The position numbers and the translations under genes were made by a program. Under the pieces are notes generated by a model. That model was not told where the DNA came from. It saw nothing but the letters and a program-made list of their open reading frames with translations, and did not search any database. A DNA stretch of 33,956 nucleotides from an uncultured Myxococcales bacterium. Its GTDB lineage: Bacteria > Myxococcota_A > UBA9042 > DTJE01. Location: contig CAINDP010000210.1 of the NCBI GenBank assembly GCA_903847405.1, positions 1 to 33,956 on the forward strand, given 5' to 3'. The stretch's first letter is position 1, and each line of letters starts with the position of its first letter. Positions 31,266 through 33,956 of the stretch are shown here, piece by piece.

Positions 31266-33956
31266 ATGAACACCCAAACCCGAAAGTCCCGCACGTTGGC
31301 AGCCCTCGCGGCGGCGGCTTTCGTGACAACCCTGTTGGCGGCGGTCCCCAGCGCCCAGGCCATGCAGATCTTCGTCAAGATGGCCTCGGGCAAGACTCTC
31401 ACCCTCGAGGTCGAGCCCAGCGACGCCATCGAGAACGTCAAGCAGAAGATCCAGGACAAGGAGGGGATTCCGCCCGACCGGATCATCCTGACCTGGGCGG
31501 GCAAGACGCTCCTCGACGGTCGCACGCTGGCCGACTACAACATCCAGAAGGAATCGACGCTGCTGATGCAGGTCGCATCGCCGGAAGCCTGGACCCTGGA
31601 CGTCCTGTGGGAGTTCCCGCCCGAAACCGGAACGACCCCGTTCGGGACCGGTCCTACGTCCTTCGGCGGCCTGCTCGAGGACGCCGCCGGGACGTTGTAC
31701 GGGACGACGGTCGCAGGGGGCGACTACGGGCTGGGCCAGGTGTTCCGTCTGGACCGGGGCACGTCGCCCTACACGTTCACGACGCTGCACTCCTTTGACG
31801 GCACCGACGGCATGGGGCCGGCGGCGGGGCTGGCCTGGGGGGCCGGCGGGGTGCTTTTCGGAGCGACGTCAGGGGGGATCGACGCGTCCGGAAACGCGGT
31901 GATGGGCACGATCTATCGCCTGACGACGGAAGGAAACGCGTTCGAAACGCTGGTCGTCCTGGACCGGCCGGCGTTCCCGGAAGGGACGACGGGCGGGGGA
32001 TCGGAGGGCAGTTGCGACCCCGAGTCGGGGATATGTGCCCTGGAGGAGCTGTTCGCCAACATCAATGCCATGATCCAGGGAGTGGAGGCCGTCTGCGGCG
32101 GCCCCTTCGATTACGTAGCCGCGAACGGGGGCCAACCGCTGGAGTCGCCGGGGTGCGATTCCGACGATTTGATCTGCACCCTGGACCGCCTGGCGGCCCA
32201 GGGCCAGTACATTGCGAACGGCTGGCAGCACTACACCTTCGGCCCGGTCTCGGCACTGCTGGCGGGCCAGGGCGACCTGCTGCACGGGACCACGTGGAAC
32301 CGCAACACCTGCATGGGGACAGCCTTCACGGTCGCCCAGGACGGCACCGGTCTTGCGTTCCTGGACGGGTTCGACGTGACGTGGGCGGACGGGACGACGA
32401 CGGCGACGTCCGGCTGGGCGGGGCTGGCCCTGGGGCCGGACGGCCGCCTGTACACCTCGACCTTCGACGCAGACGTGGGTTCCGCCGTGGTGGCGCTGGG
32501 CTCGTCGGCGTGGACATTCGGGGAAGGGCCGAACCACCAGGTGCTGTACGCCGGCACGGATATCCTGCGGCCGCAGGGCACGCCGGTCTTCGGGGCGGAC
32601 GGGGCCCTGTACGGCACCGCGGCGGGCGACGGCAGCGCGGACCTGGGTGCCGTGTACCGCCTGGACCCGGGAGCCCGGCCGGCCACGTTCGCGGTGGCCC
32701 ACCGCTTCCAGGGGCTCGACGGGCAGGCCCCGGTTGCCGGACTGATCCGGGGCCCGACCGGCGCCTTGTACGGCACGGCCTCCGCGGGCGGCGCCCAGGG
32801 CATGGGCACGATCTTCCGCCTGGATCCGGGGACCGCGCCCGCGGGCCTGCAGACGCTGCACGACCTGGCGGCGGCCGAGGGCCAGGCGCCGGTGACGACG
32901 TTGCTGCTGGGCCGTGACAACCGGCTGTACGGCCTGGCCCAGGCGGGTGGCTTGATGGGCGGCGGCACCCTGTACCGTCTGTCCCCCCCCGACGCGGACA
33001 ACGACGGCGTGACCGCGATGACCGACTGCGACGACGGCGATGCAGCGCGGTTCCCCGGCAACCCCGAGGTATGCGACGGCCTCGACAACGACTGCAACGG
33101 ACTGGTCGATGACAGGATCACGCCGGTGGCCTCGACCTGCGGCGAGGGGGTCTGCGCATCGACCGGGACGCGGTCGTGTGTTGACGGCCGGATGGTGGAT
33201 ACCTGCGTGCCGGTGGCGCCGGACGACTGCGGCGTCTGCGGCGGCGGGAACCGCGACAAGGACTGCGACGGCGACTGCTTCGGCGGCAAGGTGATCGGCT
33301 GCGACACCGTCTGCGGCAGCGGCCTGGTCTGGGACGTCTGCGAAGTCTGTGCGGGCGCGAATGAGTGCGTGGGCTGCGACGGCGTTCCTTGGAGCGGCTA
33401 CGTTTTCGACGACTGCGGCGTCTGCGACGGCGGGAACCGGGACAAGGACTGCAACGGCGACTGCTTCGGCGGCAAGGTGGTCGGCTGCGACACCGTCTGC
33501 GGCAGCGGCCTGGTCTGGGATGTCTGCGAAGTCTGTGCGGGCGCGAACGAGTGTGTGGGATGCGACGGCGTTCCATGGAGCGACAAGGTTTTCGACGACT
33601 GCGGCGTCTGCAATGGCTGGAACCGGGACAAGGGCTGCGACGACGTGTGCTTCAGCGGCAAGGTGCTCGACCAGTGCGGGGTCTGCGGGGGCGACGGGAT
33701 CGACGCCACCCCGACGACCTGCGGCGAGGGCCTCTGCGCCTCGACCGGGATCCGGTCGTGCGTGGGGCCGATGGTCTTCCAGGATACCTGCGTGCCCCGC
33801 TGCACATCGGCGAACTGCGCCTTCCCGCAGGCCCTCCCCGGAATGGTCGTGGTTTGCCAGGGCACGGACCACGGCGACCAGTGCAGTCTGGCCTGCGACG
33901 CCTCCTCCGGGTACATCGGGACCCCGTCGGCCGGCACCGCGACGTGCGCCTATGGC
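31266..33956 (+). CDS. Secreted ubiquitin-domain protein with GloVer propeller and Cys-rich repeats (3' end cut by window)
   Basis: The frame is open from the ATG at 31266 to the window edge (897 codons), with GAGGAG at 31255-31260. Residues 1-32 are a signal peptide (RKSR, hydrophobic core, then AQA). Residue 33 is Met1 of a ubiquitin domain: [25 protein letters not shown] and [10 protein letters not shown]. By my alignment 53 of 67 positions equal human ubiquitin. Lysines 6, 11, 27, 29, 33, 48 and 63 are all kept. Leu8, Ile44, Val70 and Arg-Gly-Gly are not, so conjugation is not expected. About five GloVer-type repeats ([18 protein letters not shown]) follow between 134 and 575, then a MopE motif near 603 and 62-residue Cys-rich repeats from about 653. 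It is probably a surface or released binding protein. Confidence 0.9.
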   Translation, partial: MNTQTRKSRTLAALAAAAFVTTLLAAVPSAQAMQIFVKMASGKTLTLEVEPSDAIENVKQKIQDKEGIPPDRIILTWAGKTLLDGRTLADYNIQKESTLLMQVASPEAWTLDVLWEFPPETGTTPFGTGPTSFGGLLEDAAGTLYGTTVAGGDYGLGQVFRLDRGTSPYTFTTLHSFDGTDGMGPAAGLAWGAGGVLFGATSGGIDASGNAVMGTIYRLTTEGNAFETLVVLDRPAFPEGTTGGGSEGSCDPESGICALEELFANINAMIQGVEAVCGGPFDYVAANGGQPLESPGCDSDDLICTLDRLAAQGQYIANGWQHYTFGPVSALLAGQGDLLHGTTWNRNTCMGTAFTVAQDGTGLAFLDGFDVTWADGTTTATSGWAGLALGPDGRLYTSTFDADVGSAVVALGSSAWTFGEGPNHQVLYAGTDILRPQGTPVFGADGALYGTAAGDGSADLGAVYRLDPGARPATFAVAHRFQGLDGQAPVAGLIRGPTGALYGTASAGGAQGMGTIFRLDPGTAPAGLQTLHDLAAAEGQAPVTTLLLGRDNRLYGLAQAGGLMGGGTLYRLSPPDADNDGVTAMTDCDDGDAARFPGNPEVCDGLDNDCNGLVDDRITPVASTCGEGVCASTGTRSCVDGRMVDTCVPVAPDDCGVCGGGNRDKDCDGDCFGGKVIGCDTVCGSGLVWDVCEVCAGANECVGCDGVPWSGYVFDDCGVCDGGNRDKDCNGDCFGGKVVGCDTVCGSGLVWDVCEVCAGANECVGCDGVPWSDKVFDDCGVCNGWNRDKGCDDVCFSGKVLDQCGVCGGDGIDATPTTCGEGLCASTGIRSCVGPMVFQDTCVPRCTSANCAFPQALPGMVVVCQGTDHGDQCSLACDASSGYIGTPSAGTATCAYG
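33222..33593 (+). repeat. Two tandem 186-bp (62-codon) coding repeats, third partial
   Basis: Units start at 33222 and 33408 and are nearly identical; a third begins at 33594 and diverges after about 90 bp. Each encodes [37 protein letters not shown] and CVGCDGVPW. The high identity points to recent duplication or gene conversion within the ubiquitin-domain gene. Confidence 0.9.

Noticed and set aside
31600-33956. Ubiquitin activating or conjugating enzymes near the ubiquitin domain
   Set aside because: No E1, E2, E3 or protease motif was found in this gene or elsewhere in the window, and the domain lacks a Gly-Gly end.
1-33956. tRNA, rRNA, insertion sequences or prophage genes
   Set aside because: No cloverleaf, rRNA-like stretch, transposase, integrase or phage structural motif was seen in any gap or frame.

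Overview
The window is GC-rich and densely coded on both strands. It reads like a chromosomal piece of an uncultured deltaproteobacterium-like organism, probably Myxococcota or a relative. The basis is family-level: lipoproteins with Asp/Ala/Pro-rich linkers after the lipid cysteine, an FG-GAP lipoprotein, and very large secreted proteins with MopE-type repeats (CDGxDNDCNGxVDDG) and Cys-rich tails, all of which are common there. No rRNA, tRNA, transposase, integrase or CRISPR array was seen.

Layout. (1) 1-3.7 kb: the 5' part of a lipoprotein gene, a small membrane protein, an ECF sigma factor/anti-sigma pair, a seven-unit 42-bp tandem repeat in the sigma leader, and a helical protein of unknown function. 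(2) 3.8-19.2 kb: a defence island. It holds a CBASS cassette (CD-NTase plus HNH-SAVED nuclease Cap5, with a zinc-ribbon protein and a YdjM-like membrane protein in the same transcription unit) facing a CapW-like WYL regulator, then a truncated HhH-GPD-like protein, a 1274-residue type IIG restriction-modification enzyme, two unrecognised genes, an OLD-type ATPase overlapping a possible TOPRIM partner, and a DUF262/HNH (GmrSD-like) protein. By eye the CBASS part is poorer in GC than its flanks, which suggests transfer. (3) 19.2-25.7 kb: a ZU5-like exported protein, a HAD phosphatase, a class V aminotransferase fused to a shortened copy of its own fold, a lipoprotein ending in an R-body RebB domain, an aldo-keto reductase remnant, and an FG-GAP lipoprotein. 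(4) 25.8-27.6 kb: a NarL-type two-component system. (5) 27.9 kb to the end: two giant exported proteins placed behind duplicated upstream regions.

The most striking gene starts at 31266. Its product has a signal peptide whose predicted AQA cleavage site is followed at once by a ubiquitin domain starting at ubiquitin Met1. By my alignment 53 of the first 67 residues equal human ubiquitin and all seven lysines are kept, but the Leu8/Ile44/Val70 patch and the C-terminal Arg-Gly-Gly are gone. The domain is followed by GloVer-type beta-propeller repeats, a MopE motif and tandem 62-residue Cys-rich repeats, and the gene runs off the window. Its neighbour at 27861 looks like a secreted alkylsulfatase-type protein whose metal ligands are lost, fused to seven MopE-type motifs. 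The two genes share an ungapped 169-bp upstream repeat at a fixed 3401-bp offset, containing the same candidate promoter, so they are probably co-regulated.

All family assignments are by reading the sequence. Nothing was searched or computed.
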